Shown here in pieces: positions 22,732 through 30,644 of a stretch of DNA of 35,065 bases. The DNA comes from an uncultured Eubacteriales bacterium. Its GTDB lineage: Bacteria; Bacillota; Clostridia; UBA1381. Below the pieces are notes generated by a model. It was given only the letters and a program-made list of their open reading frames with translations. It was not told where the DNA came from and did no database searches. The position numbers and the translations under genes are program-made. The number at the start of each line of letters is the position of its first letter. Position 1 is the stretch's first letter. The DNA is taken from positions 1-35,065 of the forward strand of contig CAJKHT010000023.1 in the NCBI GenBank assembly GCA_905199755.1, in the 5' to 3' direction.

Positions 22732-23601
22732 ATGAAACAGGATGATTTTTATGAAAATACCGATAATGACCTGACCGAGGATGATATTGCGGCATATTAC
22801 AGAAATACCGAGGACAGCGAAGATGAATTTGATATTGAGCCTGATGTGAATATGGAGGCGACGATAAAATTACCGGTAATAGAGAGTGTGCCGGAAAAAA
22901 ACGAAAGCCGGCAGGAAAACGAGACTTATACCGCTCCTGCCGCCGATGAAAATGAAGAATCGGCAGAAGAATATGAAGAAGAACATAAGGCAGAAAATAA
23001 AAAGACATTTTATCTGATTACGGCAATCGCTGCGGTGATTGTTGCCGCAGCCGCATTCTTTGCGGGAACCGGCACATATTGGAGCAATGAGGAAATCAGT
23101 GCGGCGGCAGAGAGAATGAGAAAAACAAATTCGGAGTATGTAAAGCTGGGCGAAAAAATACAGGATGCCGATAAAGAGGCGGAAACTCTGAAGAAAGAAA
23201 CAGACGAGGCACAGGAGGAGCTTAATACGCTTACCGATTATGAAAGCAATACGGGAGAGATTAAGTCAGAACTGAATGCGGCAAAGGGCGAGCTGGACGA
23301 TTTAAAATCCGAGCTGAATTCTTATGAAAAAAAATCCTCGCAGCTTGCAAATGCAATATCCGGCAAGCTTTCGGAAACGGTAACTCTTACACCGGGGACA
23401 TATACGGCAGGACAGAACATAAATCCGGGACAGTATAGAATAGAGGGAGACGGAGTGCTTGTTATATCGTCAAAAAGCGGTTCCGTGAAGATAAATACCG
23501 AGCTTAAAGGCGAAGGGATGGATTGCCGTATCGATGACGGGGATATAGTAAGGCTTGAGATGAAAGCGAAACTTGTACCGTCGGGAGAGGGGGTGCAGTG
23601 A
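22732..23601 (+). CDS. Membrane protein: acidic tail, one helix, coiled coil, C-terminal beta domain
   Basis: 289-residue protein that I do not recognise as a named family. Residues 1-90 are very acidic (DDFYENTDNDLTEDDIAAYY, EENEESAEEYEEEHK-like composition) and should be cytoplasmic. A membrane helix spans about 92-111. Residues 119-208 are a heptad-rich coiled coil. Residues 216-285 form a small beta domain with the pattern LTPGTYTAGQNINPGQYRIEGDG, of the kind G-x-Y-x-x-G-x-x-I-x-P-G-x-Y found in many secreted Gram-positive proteins, ending VRLEMKAKLVP. AAGGAG precedes the ATG. The next gene has the same architecture and follows at once. A structural or sensory role in the envelope is only a guess. 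Confidence 0.8.
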   Translation: MKQDDFYENTDNDLTEDDIAAYYRNTEDSEDEFDIEPDVNMEATIKLPVIESVPEKNESRQENETYTAPAADENEESAEEYEEEHKAENKKTFYLITAIAAVIVAAAAFFAGTGTYWSNEEISAAAERMRKTNSEYVKLGEKIQDADKEAETLKKETDEAQEELNTLTDYESNTGEIKSELNAAKGELDDLKSELNSYEKKSSQLANAISGKLSETVTLTPGTYTAGQNINPGQYRIEGDGVLVISSKSGSVKINTELKGEGMDCRIDDGDIVRLEMKAKLVPSGEGVQ

Positions 23602-23603
23602 GA

Positions 23604-24203
23604 ATGAACACAAATAAAAATTTTAAAAAGCTTTACTGCATAATCCTTGCGGCAGTAACCGTGCTTGTGTCCGTCGGTGCATATTTCGGCGGCAGAAAAC
23701 ATAGTCTCAATACACGCGTGATGTCTGTTCTGCGCAGCGAAATATCATCTCTTACAAATGAATATAATGCAAAAAAATCACAGAACGAAGCGTCTCAGAA
23801 ACAGAAAAAAGATTTACAGAAGCAGATTTCCGAAAAATCACATATTAATAAGGAAATAGCGCAGAGTGTCAGTGAACTGGAGGATGTGCAAAAAAGCGCG
23901 GAGAATACAAAAAATCAAATATCGGAGAAAAAATCTTTAGTGGAGGAACAGGAGAAAAGATTATCCGAGATAAAGCAAATAACAGCGGCGGCAAAGGGGA
24001 AACGTCTGTCGCTGCGTGAGGGGGTATACAGATGCCCCGAAGAAATTACCGAGGGCAGATATACGGTTTCGGGAAGCTATACAATTGTGTTGTATGACAG
24101 CTCGGGAAAAGCAAAGATGAGTGAAAATCTTTCAAAGCTTGACGGCGGCACATTTACTTTTGATATAAAAGACGGCGAAAAAATCCGCGCAGCATCAGAT
24201 TGA
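23604..24203 (+). CDS. Paralogue of the preceding coiled-coil membrane protein
   Basis: 199-residue protein with the same order of parts as its upstream neighbour but without the acidic cytoplasmic tail. It has a membrane helix (about 9-28), a coiled coil rich in Lys, Gln, Glu and Ser (about 40-128), and a C-terminal domain LREGVYRCPEEITEGRYTVSGSYTIVLYDSSGK (from about 137), matching the neighbour's G-x-Y...I...G-x-Y motif. ATG 23604 lies 10 bases after AGAGGGGG; a GTG at 23598 that overlaps the previous stop (GTGA) is the alternative. The two likely arose by duplication and may hetero-oligomerise through their coiled coils. Function unknown. Confidence 0.8.
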   Translation: MNTNKNFKKLYCIILAAVTVLVSVGAYFGGRKHSLNTRVMSVLRSEISSLTNEYNAKKSQNEASQKQKKDLQKQISEKSHINKEIAQSVSELEDVQKSAENTKNQISEKKSLVEEQEKRLSEIKQITAAAKGKRLSLREGVYRCPEEITEGRYTVSGSYTIVLYDSSGKAKMSENLSKLDGGTFTFDIKDGEKIRAASD

Positions 24204-24223
24204 AAAATATTACACTAAAAAAC

Positions 24224-24252
24224 TTGCAAAATGTATTATTATAGTGTATAAT
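24224..24252 (+). promoter_or_regulatory. Promoter of tyrS
   Basis: TTGCAA at 24224-24229 and TATAAT at 24247-24252, with a 17-base spacer. A short inverted repeat TACACTA (24211-24217) / TAGTGTA (24242-24248) brackets the -35. The leader is only about 30 bases, too short for a T-box. Confidence 0.75.
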
Positions 24253-24289
24253 GTGATTTATGTGATATACTGCAAAGGGAGGAAAAAAG

Positions 24290-25510
24290 ATGCATACTAA
24301 TGTATATGATGTTTTGGCAGAGCGCGGCTTGATAGCTCAGACAACTCACGAAGAAGAAATCCGTGAACTGCTCGGAAAGGAAAAAGTTACATTTTATATA
24401 GGTTTTGATCCGACCGCGGACAGTCTCCATGTCGGTCATTTCCTGCAGATGGTGGTAATGCGCCATATGCAGATGTACGGTCACAGACCGATAGCGCTTG
24501 TAGGAGGCGGAACCGGACATATAGGTGATCCGTCGGGAAGAACGGACATGCGTCAGATGATGACCGATGAGGTTATAAATCATAACTGTGAATGCTTTAA
24601 AAAACAGCTGTCAAGAGTTATAGATTTTTCCGATGATAAGGCTATCATGGTTAATAATGCCGACTGGCTGCTTGACCTTAATTATGTCGAGTTCCTGCGT
24701 GATATAGGCGCATGCTTCTCGGTAAATAAGATGCTGACGGCAGAGTGCTTCAAGCAGAGACTTGAAAAGGGATTGTCATTTCTGGAATTTAACTATATGC
24801 TTATGCAGAGCTATGATTTTCTGATGCTTAACAGAAAATACAACTGTAAGCTTGAATTGGGCGGCGATGACCAGTGGAGCAATATATTGGGCGGTCTGGA
24901 GCTTTGCAGAAAGAAAGATCAGAAGCAGGTTTACGGAATGACGTTTACATTGCTTACAAACAGCGAAGGCAAGAAGATGGGTAAAACTCAGGCAGGGGCG
25001 GTATGGCTTGATCCCGAAAAAACAAGTCCGTATGATTTTTATCAGTATTGGGTTAATGTTCAGGATGCGGACGTAATAAAGTGCCTTAAGCTGCTTACAT
25101 TTGTTCCGATGGAAGAAATTCATGAAATGGAAAAATGGGAAGGACAGGAACTTAACAAAGCGAAAAAGCTGCTGGCTTATGAAGTGACCAAGCTTGTACA
25201 TGGTGAGGCAGAGGCGGAAAAGGCGCAGGCTACCGCAGAGGCTGTTTTTGCAAAAGGCGGCATTTCGGAGGACATGCCCACAACCGTAATTCCCGACGCA
25301 GTGGGAATGGGTGTGCTTGATATGCTTGTTAAAACGGGACTGCTTTCCTCAAAGGGTGAAGCAAGACGTCTTGTACAGCAGAACGGACTGTCGATTAACG
25401 ATGAAAAATATACAGACGTTAACGGTGCCGTTACCGAAGACATGATAGGCGAAAACGGAATGATAATCAAAAAAGGTAAAAAGACATTCCACAGAGTAAC
25501 ATTAAAGTAA
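24290..25510 (+). CDS. tyrS: Tyrosyl-tRNA synthetase
   Basis: Class I aminoacyl-tRNA synthetase that charges tRNA-Tyr in the cytoplasm as a homodimer. It shows FYIGFDPTADSLHVGHF (HIGH motif as HVGH, residues 47-50), the tyrosine-binding region FNYMLMQSYDF, the ELGGDDQWSNILGGLELCR motif, KMGKT in place of KMSKS, and a C-terminal S4 RNA-binding domain (LSSKGEARRLVQQNGLSINDEKYTD). Length of 406 residues is normal. The KMGKT form and DDQW spacing fit the TyrS/TyrZ families of Firmicutes. GGGAGG precedes the ATG. Unlike many Firmicute tyrS genes there is no T-box leader. Confidence 0.97.
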   Translation: MHTNVYDVLAERGLIAQTTHEEEIRELLGKEKVTFYIGFDPTADSLHVGHFLQMVVMRHMQMYGHRPIALVGGGTGHIGDPSGRTDMRQMMTDEVINHNCECFKKQLSRVIDFSDDKAIMVNNADWLLDLNYVEFLRDIGACFSVNKMLTAECFKQRLEKGLSFLEFNYMLMQSYDFLMLNRKYNCKLELGGDDQWSNILGGLELCRKKDQKQVYGMTFTLLTNSEGKKMGKTQAGAVWLDPEKTSPYDFYQYWVNVQDADVIKCLKLLTFVPMEEIHEMEKWEGQELNKAKKLLAYEVTKLVHGEAEAEKAQATAEAVFAKGGISEDMPTTVIPDAVGMGVLDMLVKTGLLSSKGEARRLVQQNGLSINDEKYTDVNGAVTEDMIGENGMIIKKGKKTFHRVTLK

Positions 25511-25515
25511 ACGGT

Positions 25516-25556
25516 ATGGGGCGCTGCATTCAAGCGGCAGCCCCATTACTTTTCGG
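25516..25556 (+). terminator. Probable terminator after tyrS
   Basis: Stem ATGGGGC...TG (25516-25525, two bulged bases) with CAGCCCCAT (25538-25546), followed by TACTTTTC. The next gene's ribosome binding site follows at once, so read-through is possible. Confidence 0.6.
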
Positions 25557-25568
25557 AGAGGAAAAGAT

Positions 25569-26234
25569 ATGAGTATAAACACAAAACAAAGCGTAAAGTG
25601 TCCCAAATGCGGTCAGCTTACCGATATAACGGTATGGAATCTTATTACCGTAAAGGACAGTGCGGATTTGAAAAAGGATTTGCTTGCCGGAAAAATAAAT
25701 ATGTTTGTGTGTCCGTCCTGCTCACACAGAGGACTTATGCCCGTTCCTCTGCTTTACAAGGATGAGGATAAGCGCCTTATGATTTCTTTTTCGCCGTGCA
25801 ATGATGCCGATTTGGAAAAAAAGCTTTACGAGGATATTTGCAAAGCCTCAAAGGAATCGGGGGAAATGGAGAATTTTAAGGATTATAATCTGCGCTTTGT
25901 GACGGATTATAATGAGATGCTTGAAAAAATCCTTATATTTGACAGCGGATTGAATGATAAAGCAATCGAGCTTATAAAGCTGATGATAATAATGCAGGAG
26001 CCGGACAAAGCGGAGCAGCGCAAGTGCCGTTTCGGAAAAACGGACGGAGAAAGCATAGAATTTATGGTGCAGGATTTTAAAGAGAATATGGTGTATACTT
26101 CCACTGCGCCTATTGCGACCTATAACGCCGTATGGGACAGTATGCGTGCATCGGGAGTGAAAGAATACAGCTTCGGCTGGGAAACGGTTAACAGCGCATA
26201 TGCGGCGCGTCTGCTTGACGGAATAAACAATTAA
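25569..26234 (+). CDS. CpXC-domain zinc-ribbon protein
   Basis: 221-residue cytoplasmic protein with two C-P-x-C pairs, CPKC at 11-14 and CPSC at 48-51, forming a zinc ribbon of the CpXC type (VKCPKCGQLTDITVWNLITV...INMFVCPSCSHRGLMPVPLLYKD). The rest (LMISFSPCNDADLEKKLYEDICK; NLRFVTDYNEMLEKILIFDSGLNDKAIELIKLMI) follows the pattern seen in other members, where the C-terminal part is uncharacterised. GGAGAGG precedes the ATG. It has no clear partner in the neighbourhood; a shared transcript with tyrS is possible. Function unknown. Confidence 0.8.
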   Translation: MSINTKQSVKCPKCGQLTDITVWNLITVKDSADLKKDLLAGKINMFVCPSCSHRGLMPVPLLYKDEDKRLMISFSPCNDADLEKKLYEDICKASKESGEMENFKDYNLRFVTDYNEMLEKILIFDSGLNDKAIELIKLMIIMQEPDKAEQRKCRFGKTDGESIEFMVQDFKENMVYTSTAPIATYNAVWDSMRASGVKEYSFGWETVNSAYAARLLDGINN

Positions 26235-26287
26235 ATCGGTGAGAATACGATAAATATATAATTTTTTCAATTTTTTTCAAAAAAAGC

Positions 26288-26316
26288 TTGCAAAATTATA
26301 AAGTATATTGTATAAT
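26288..26316 (+). promoter_or_regulatory. Promoter of recA
   Basis: TTGCAA at 26288-26293 and TATAAT at 26311-26316, with a 17-base spacer. Confidence 0.8.
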
Positions 26317-26330
26317 AGGCATATAGATAA

Positions 26331-26342
26331 GAACAAATGTTC
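26331..26342 (+). promoter_or_regulatory. LexA (SOS) box in recA leader
   Basis: GAACAAATGTTC fits the Gram-positive LexA/DinR core GAACrnryGTTC in all fixed positions. It sits 15 bases after the -10 box, so LexA would block early elongation or initiation. A second inverted repeat, TTCGTAA (26340-26346) / TTACGAA (26350-26356), overlaps its right end and reaches the ribosome binding site. Confidence 0.82.
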
Positions 26343-26371
26343 GTAAAAGTTACGAAAGGGATGACATATAA

Positions 26372-27457
26372 ATGGCAAAAGGTACGGAAAGCAAACCGGC
26401 AGTGGAAAGAAAAAGCGATGAGGAAAAGAAAAAAGCACTTGCAACTGTGTTTGATGTTATAGAAAAGGAATACGGTGCTGGCAGCATAATGAAGCTGGGT
26501 GATACGCGTGTGTCATCGGTGGATTCGATTCCGACAGGCTCGCTTACACTGGACTTGGCTTTGGGTGTCGGCGGAATGCCGCGCGGCAGAGTAATTGAGA
26601 TATACGGCCCCGAGTCATCGGGTAAAACAACGGTAGCGCTTCATGTTGTGGCACAGGCGCAGAAGATGGGCGGAGAGGCTGCTTTCATAGATGCGGAGCA
26701 TGCGCTTGATCCGGTATATGCCGCAAAGCTCGGCGTGGATATAGATAACCTTATAGTTGCACAGCCCGATACGGGTGAACAGGCTCTTGATATATGTGAA
26801 GCACTTGTGCGGAGCGGAGCGCTTGATGTGGTTGTAATAGATTCCGTTGCGGCACTGGTGCCCAAAGCGGAGATAGAGGGCGAAATGGGTGATACGCATG
26901 TCGGCTTGCTGGCGCGCCTTATGTCACAGGCTTTAAGAAAGCTCACAGGTGTAATTTCAAAATCGGGAACGGTTGTTATATTTATAAATCAGCTCCGCGA
27001 AAAGGTCGGAGTCGTGTACGGAAACCCCGAAACCACTCCGGGCGGACGTGCGCTTAAATTCTTTGCTTCGGTGCGCCTTGATGTAAGACGTCAAGAGGCA
27101 ATAAAGAACGGAACCGAAATCATAGGTAACAAAACAAGGGTTAAGGTTGTAAAAAATAAGGTTGCTCCGCCGTTTAAAGAGGCTGAATTTGATATACTGT
27201 ACGGACAGGGAATATCAAAAGAGGGCAATATACTTGATGTTGCGGTAGACAGCGGAATTATAAAGAAGTCCGGAGCATGGTTCAGCTATAACGGTGAGAA
27301 AATCGGACAGGGACGTGACAACGTAAGAAAGTATATGGTAGAGAATCCCGAATTTACACGTGATATTGAAGCACAGGTACGCAATATATTGAATATGGGT
27401 GAGAAACATGAGGTTGTGGAAATAGACGAAAATTTGAAAGGAAATGCACCTATATAA
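26372..27457 (+). CDS. recA: Recombinase RecA
   Basis: DNA strand-exchange ATPase that also stimulates LexA self-cleavage. The Walker A motif GPESSGKT is at residues 79-86, with EHALDPVYAAKLGVD, VVVIDSVAALVPKAEIEGEMGD (Walker B and loop L1), FINQLREKVGVVYGNPETTPGGRALKFFASVRLDVRR (loop L2 region) and the C-terminal domain intact. 361 residues with an extended, Lys/Glu-rich N-terminus (TESKPAVERKSDEEKKK). AAAGGG precedes the ATG. The promoter carries a LexA box, so it should be DNA-damage inducible. Single-gene unit. Confidence 0.98.
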   Translation: MAKGTESKPAVERKSDEEKKKALATVFDVIEKEYGAGSIMKLGDTRVSSVDSIPTGSLTLDLALGVGGMPRGRVIEIYGPESSGKTTVALHVVAQAQKMGGEAAFIDAEHALDPVYAAKLGVDIDNLIVAQPDTGEQALDICEALVRSGALDVVVIDSVAALVPKAEIEGEMGDTHVGLLARLMSQALRKLTGVISKSGTVVIFINQLREKVGVVYGNPETTPGGRALKFFASVRLDVRRQEAIKNGTEIIGNKTRVKVVKNKVAPPFKEAEFDILYGQGISKEGNILDVAVDSGIIKKSGAWFSYNGEKIGQGRDNVRKYMVENPEFTRDIEAQVRNILNMGEKHEVVEIDENLKGNAPI

Positions 27458-27498
27458 GGCTATATTAACTAAAAAAATATTTTTTTACTAAAAAGATA

Positions 27499-27527
27499 TT
27501 GACGTTTGCCTCGTTTTCGAGTATTCT
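27499..27527 (+). promoter_or_regulatory. Promoter of ptsH
   Basis: TTGACG at 27499-27504 and TATTCT at 27522-27527, with a 17-base spacer; about 75-base leader follows. The short TAAAAAAATATTTTTTTA palindrome near 27470-27487 just before it could serve recA termination. Confidence 0.65.
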
Positions 27528-27606
27528 AATATATAAGAGCAAATGTTATTTGGTAAAAATTAAATAATTCTGATGATTTAGTATTATAGCACAAGGGGGA
27601 ACTATC

Positions 27607-27870
27607 ATGGTTTCAAACGAAGTTACAGTTCAAAATTCGGTAGGTTTGCATGCAAGACCGGCAACATTTTTTATTCAGCGCGCAAATGAGTTTAAATCAA
27701 GCGTTTGGGTTGAAAAGGACGAAAGACGTGTCAATGCAAAAAGTCTGCTGGGTGTTTTGTCTCTGGGAATAATAAAAGGGACTAAAATTTCCATTATCGC
27801 TGACGGCAGTGATGAAGAAGAAGCCGTTAAGACTTTGGTTGAGCTGATTGAATCAAACTTCTCCGAATAA
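27607..27870 (+). CDS. ptsH: HPr phosphocarrier protein
   Basis: 87-residue HPr, the phosphocarrier between enzyme I and the sugar-specific EIIA of the phosphotransferase system. His15, the phosphorylation site, is in VGLHARPAT, and Ser46, the HPr-kinase regulatory site, in NAKSLLGVLSLGI. With both sites present it can serve transport and catabolite control, unlike Crh, which lacks the histidine. No ptsI follows; instead a strong hairpin and uvrC. AGGGGGA precedes the ATG. Confidence 0.93.
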   Translation: MVSNEVTVQNSVGLHARPATFFIQRANEFKSSVWVEKDERRVNAKSLLGVLSLGIIKGTKISIIADGSDEEEAVKTLVELIESNFSE

Positions 27871-27899
27871 TCAGAGGTATATCAGAACTAAGAACTATA

Positions 27900-27940
27900 A
27901 AAATAACTCTACATAATTTCTATGTAGAGTTATTTTGAAT
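27900..27940 (+). terminator. Intrinsic terminator after ptsH
   Basis: Perfect 16-base stem AAAATAACTCTACATA (27900-27915) with TATGTAGAGTTATTTT (27921-27936), loop of 5, then GAATTT. Only 30 bases separate it from the uvrC start. Confidence 0.85.
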
Positions 27941-27966
27941 TTAGGACGTTATGGGAGGGAAAGGAT

Positions 27967-29823
27967 ATGTTTGATTGGGAGGAAGAGCTTAAAAATCTGC
28001 CGGAACAGCCTGGTGTTTATCTTATGCATGATAAGGACGGCACAATCATATATGTCGGCAAGGCAAAAATCCTCAAAAACCGTGTCAGACAATATTTCAG
28101 AAAAAATTCAAATCATACTCCCAAGGTTCTTGCCATGGTTGCGAATGTGGAATATTTTGAATACATTGTGACCGATTCGGAAACGGAAGCACTTGCTCTC
28201 GAATGTAACCTTATAAAGAAACACCGTCCGAAATATAATATCCTTTTAAAAGATGATAAGCATTATCCGTATTTAAAGGTCACAATAAACGAGCCTTATC
28301 CGCGTATACTGAAAGTCAGGAAAATTATTAAGGACGGAGCAAAATATTACGGGCCGTATATGGGCGCGGGAACGCTTAAAAACACGCTCGAAATTGTGCA
28401 GAAGCTTTTTAAGCCTCCCACATGTCACAGGAAATTTCCGCAGGATATAAAAAAAGGCAGACCGTGCCTTAATTATCATATAAATACCTGCTTTGCACCG
28501 TGTACGGGAAAAGTGTCCAAGGACGAATACAGACAGGTGTTTTTCGGAATATGCAGGTTTCTGGACGGAAGCCATAAGGAGCTGGTTGCCGAGCTGGAGG
28601 AGCAGATGAAAACGGCATCTAAAAATCTGGAATTTGAGAAAGCTGCGGCACTGCGCGATAAAATACGTTCGATAAACGAAATTGAAAACAAGCAAAAAGC
28701 AATCAATACGGAAAAGCAGAATGATAAGGACATAATTGCACTTGCCGCGGAAGATAATCTTGCGTTTTGTGAGGTCTTTTTTGTACGGTACGGAAAAATG
28801 ACAGGACGTGAAAGCTATAAAATAGATAATACGTCCTCTTGTGAGCCGCAGGAAATCATGACGGACTTTGTAAAGCAGTTTTACAGTGCAAGCACCGATA
28901 TTCCCGATGAAATTCTTACCGAGTATGAAATTGATGATTGTGATGCTATCAGCGGCTGGCTGCGTGAGCGAAAAGGCAAAAAGGTTGTTGTCGCATCTCC
29001 GAAGCGCGGCGAAAAACTGGATTTGGTAAAAATGGTTGAGAAGAATGCTGTTACCGCATTGGCAAATCATAAAATCAAGCTGTTAAAAGAAAAAGAAAAG
29101 AGCGGAGTACTGGAGGATATGCGTACCGCACTCGGACTGCAATTCACACCCAAGCGTATAGAAGCATATGATATTTCCAATATTCAGGGTGAGGATAATG
29201 TCGGGGGAATGGTTGTATTTGAAAACGGCAGGCCGGCAAAACGGAAATACAGAATTTTTAAAATCAAATCCTTTGAGGGAGCAGACGATTATGCCGCAAT
29301 GCGCGAGGTTATATACAGACGTTTCAGACATGCGCTTGAAGAGGAAGAACAGATAGACAGCGGCACTTTGAATATACGTGACGCAAAATTTCTGCCGCTG
29401 CCCGATTTAATTCTGCTTGACGGCGGAAAAGGTCATCTGAACACAATAAAGGAGCTTATGTCAATGATGGATTCCGATGTTCCCGTGTTCGGAATGGTTA
29501 AGAACGATAAGCACCGTACACGCGGTTTGGTGTCGGAAAACGGCGAAATTGCGGTCAATCCGTCAAGCGCACTTTTTAAGCTGATAACCTTTATACAGGA
29601 CGAGGTTCACAACACCGCCATAACATATCACCGCAAGCTTCATTCAAAAATTGAGTCCGAGCTGGATAATATCAGCGGAATCGGAGAAAAAAGGCGAAAT
29701 ATACTCTTGACGTCTTATGAAAGTATTGATAAAATAAAAGAAGCAACAGTCAATGAATTGGCACAGCTAAAAGGAATGGATAAAAAATCGGCACAGAGTG
29801 TTTATGATTATTTTCACAAATAA
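27967..29823 (+). CDS. uvrC: UvrABC excinuclease subunit C
   Basis: Dual-incision nuclease of nucleotide excision repair. It has the N-terminal GIY-YIG domain (PGVYLMHDKDGTIIYVGKAKILKNRVRQYF), a Cys-rich region (PPTCHRKFPQDIKKGRPCLNYHINTCFAPCTGKVS), the UvrB-binding UVR motif (LEEQMKTASKNLEFEKAAALRDKIRSI), the RNase-H-like nuclease domain with its acidic residues and His (EAYDISN, LILLDGGKGHL, NTAITYHRKLHSK), and the C-terminal tandem helix-hairpin-helix. 618 residues, normal length. GGGAGGG precedes the ATG. It heads a run of closely spaced genes to 34796. Confidence 0.97.
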   Translation: MFDWEEELKNLPEQPGVYLMHDKDGTIIYVGKAKILKNRVRQYFRKNSNHTPKVLAMVANVEYFEYIVTDSETEALALECNLIKKHRPKYNILLKDDKHYPYLKVTINEPYPRILKVRKIIKDGAKYYGPYMGAGTLKNTLEIVQKLFKPPTCHRKFPQDIKKGRPCLNYHINTCFAPCTGKVSKDEYRQVFFGICRFLDGSHKELVAELEEQMKTASKNLEFEKAAALRDKIRSINEIENKQKAINTEKQNDKDIIALAAEDNLAFCEVFFVRYGKMTGRESYKIDNTSSCEPQEIMTDFVKQFYSASTDIPDEILTEYEIDDCDAISGWLRERKGKKVVVASPKRGEKLDLVKMVEKNAVTALANHKIKLLKEKEKSGVLEDMRTALGLQFTPKRIEAYDISNIQGEDNVGGMVVFENGRPAKRKYRIFKIKSFEGADDYAAMREVIYRRFRHALEEEEQIDSGTLNIRDAKFLPLPDLILLDGGKGHLNTIKELMSMMDSDVPVFGMVKNDKHRTRGLVSENGEIAVNPSSALFKLITFIQDEVHNTAITYHRKLHSKIESELDNISGIGEKRRNILLTSYESIDKIKEATVNELAQLKGMDKKSAQSVYDYFHK

Positions 29824-29834
29824 AGGTATGTTTT

Positions 29835-30635
29835 ATGTTTGAATTAAAGAATGAAAACGGAGCGGCATTCTATATCTCCTCCATATTTGAAGATACGGGT
29901 TTGGTAAAGCATGGGTTTTCTACCCGCATGGGAGGTGTGAGCAAGGGCTGCTATTCATCAATGAATCTGAGATTTCACTGTGATGACAGTGAAGAAAATA
30001 TTTTAAAGAATTATTCGATTATAGCGAAAGCATTAGGAATAGATTATAAAAAACTCGTGCTGCCCAAGCAGATGCATGAGGACAATATATATACGGTCCA
30101 TAAAAACGACTGCGGAAACGGTATTGTGCGTCCGAACGCTTTTAAGAGTGCCGACGGGTTTGTAATATCGGAGTGCGGAGTGCCTGCAGCGGTATCATAT
30201 GCCGACTGTGTACCTGTACTTTTTCTTGATAAAAGACAGCGGATAGCGGCTGCGGTACATTCGGGCTGGCGCGGTACAGTAAAGCGTATAGCACAAAAAG
30301 CAGTTATAAAAATGAAAAATGAATTTGGCTCAAAAGCTGAGGATATATTGGCGGCAATAGGTCCGTCAATACAGGAATGCCATTTTGAGGTCGGCGATGA
30401 GGTCGCCGAAATATTTTTAGGTGAATTCGGAAATGAAACCGCTGTTCGTTACGGAAAAAGCTATCATGTCAATATGCAGAGAGCGATTGTTCTTCAGCTT
30501 ACGGAAGAGGGAATCCCCTCAAAAAACATCGATAACTGCGGAATATGCACATACTGCAATTCCGATTTGCTTTTTTCACACAGAAAAACTAACGGAAAAC
30601 GCGGAAATATGTGCGCTTTTATAGAGTTAAAATAG
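29835..30635 (+). CDS. pgeF: Peptidoglycan editing factor / polyphenol oxidase family protein
   Basis: 266-residue YfiH/YlmD family protein with purine-nucleoside phosphorylase/deaminase activity in studied members; PgeF is also named for keeping L-Ser out of peptidoglycan stem peptides. Zinc ligands are visible in KQMHEDNIYTV (His), YADCVPVLFLD (Cys) and AVHSGWRGTVKRI (His). The family C-terminus CGICTYCNSDLLFSHRKTNGKRGNMCAFI is complete. It lies 11 bases after uvrC and 9 bases before the next gene, so it is in the same transcript. Ribosome binding is weak (AAAGG). Confidence 0.93.
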   Translation: MFELKNENGAAFYISSIFEDTGLVKHGFSTRMGGVSKGCYSSMNLRFHCDDSEENILKNYSIIAKALGIDYKKLVLPKQMHEDNIYTVHKNDCGNGIVRPNAFKSADGFVISECGVPAAVSYADCVPVLFLDKRQRIAAAVHSGWRGTVKRIAQKAVIKMKNEFGSKAEDILAAIGPSIQECHFEVGDEVAEIFLGEFGNETAVRYGKSYHVNMQRAIVLQLTEEGIPSKNIDNCGICTYCNSDLLFSHRKTNGKRGNMCAFIELK

Positions 30636-30644
30636 GAGAACGCA

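Noticed and set aside
24204..24289. T-box leader expected before tyrS
   Set aside because: The gap is only 86 bases with the promoter in its middle; there is no room for a specifier stem or antiterminator.
28273..29070. 265-codon minus-strand frame inside uvrC
   Set aside because: Antisense shadow of the UvrC middle region; no ribosome binding site and no recognisable domain.
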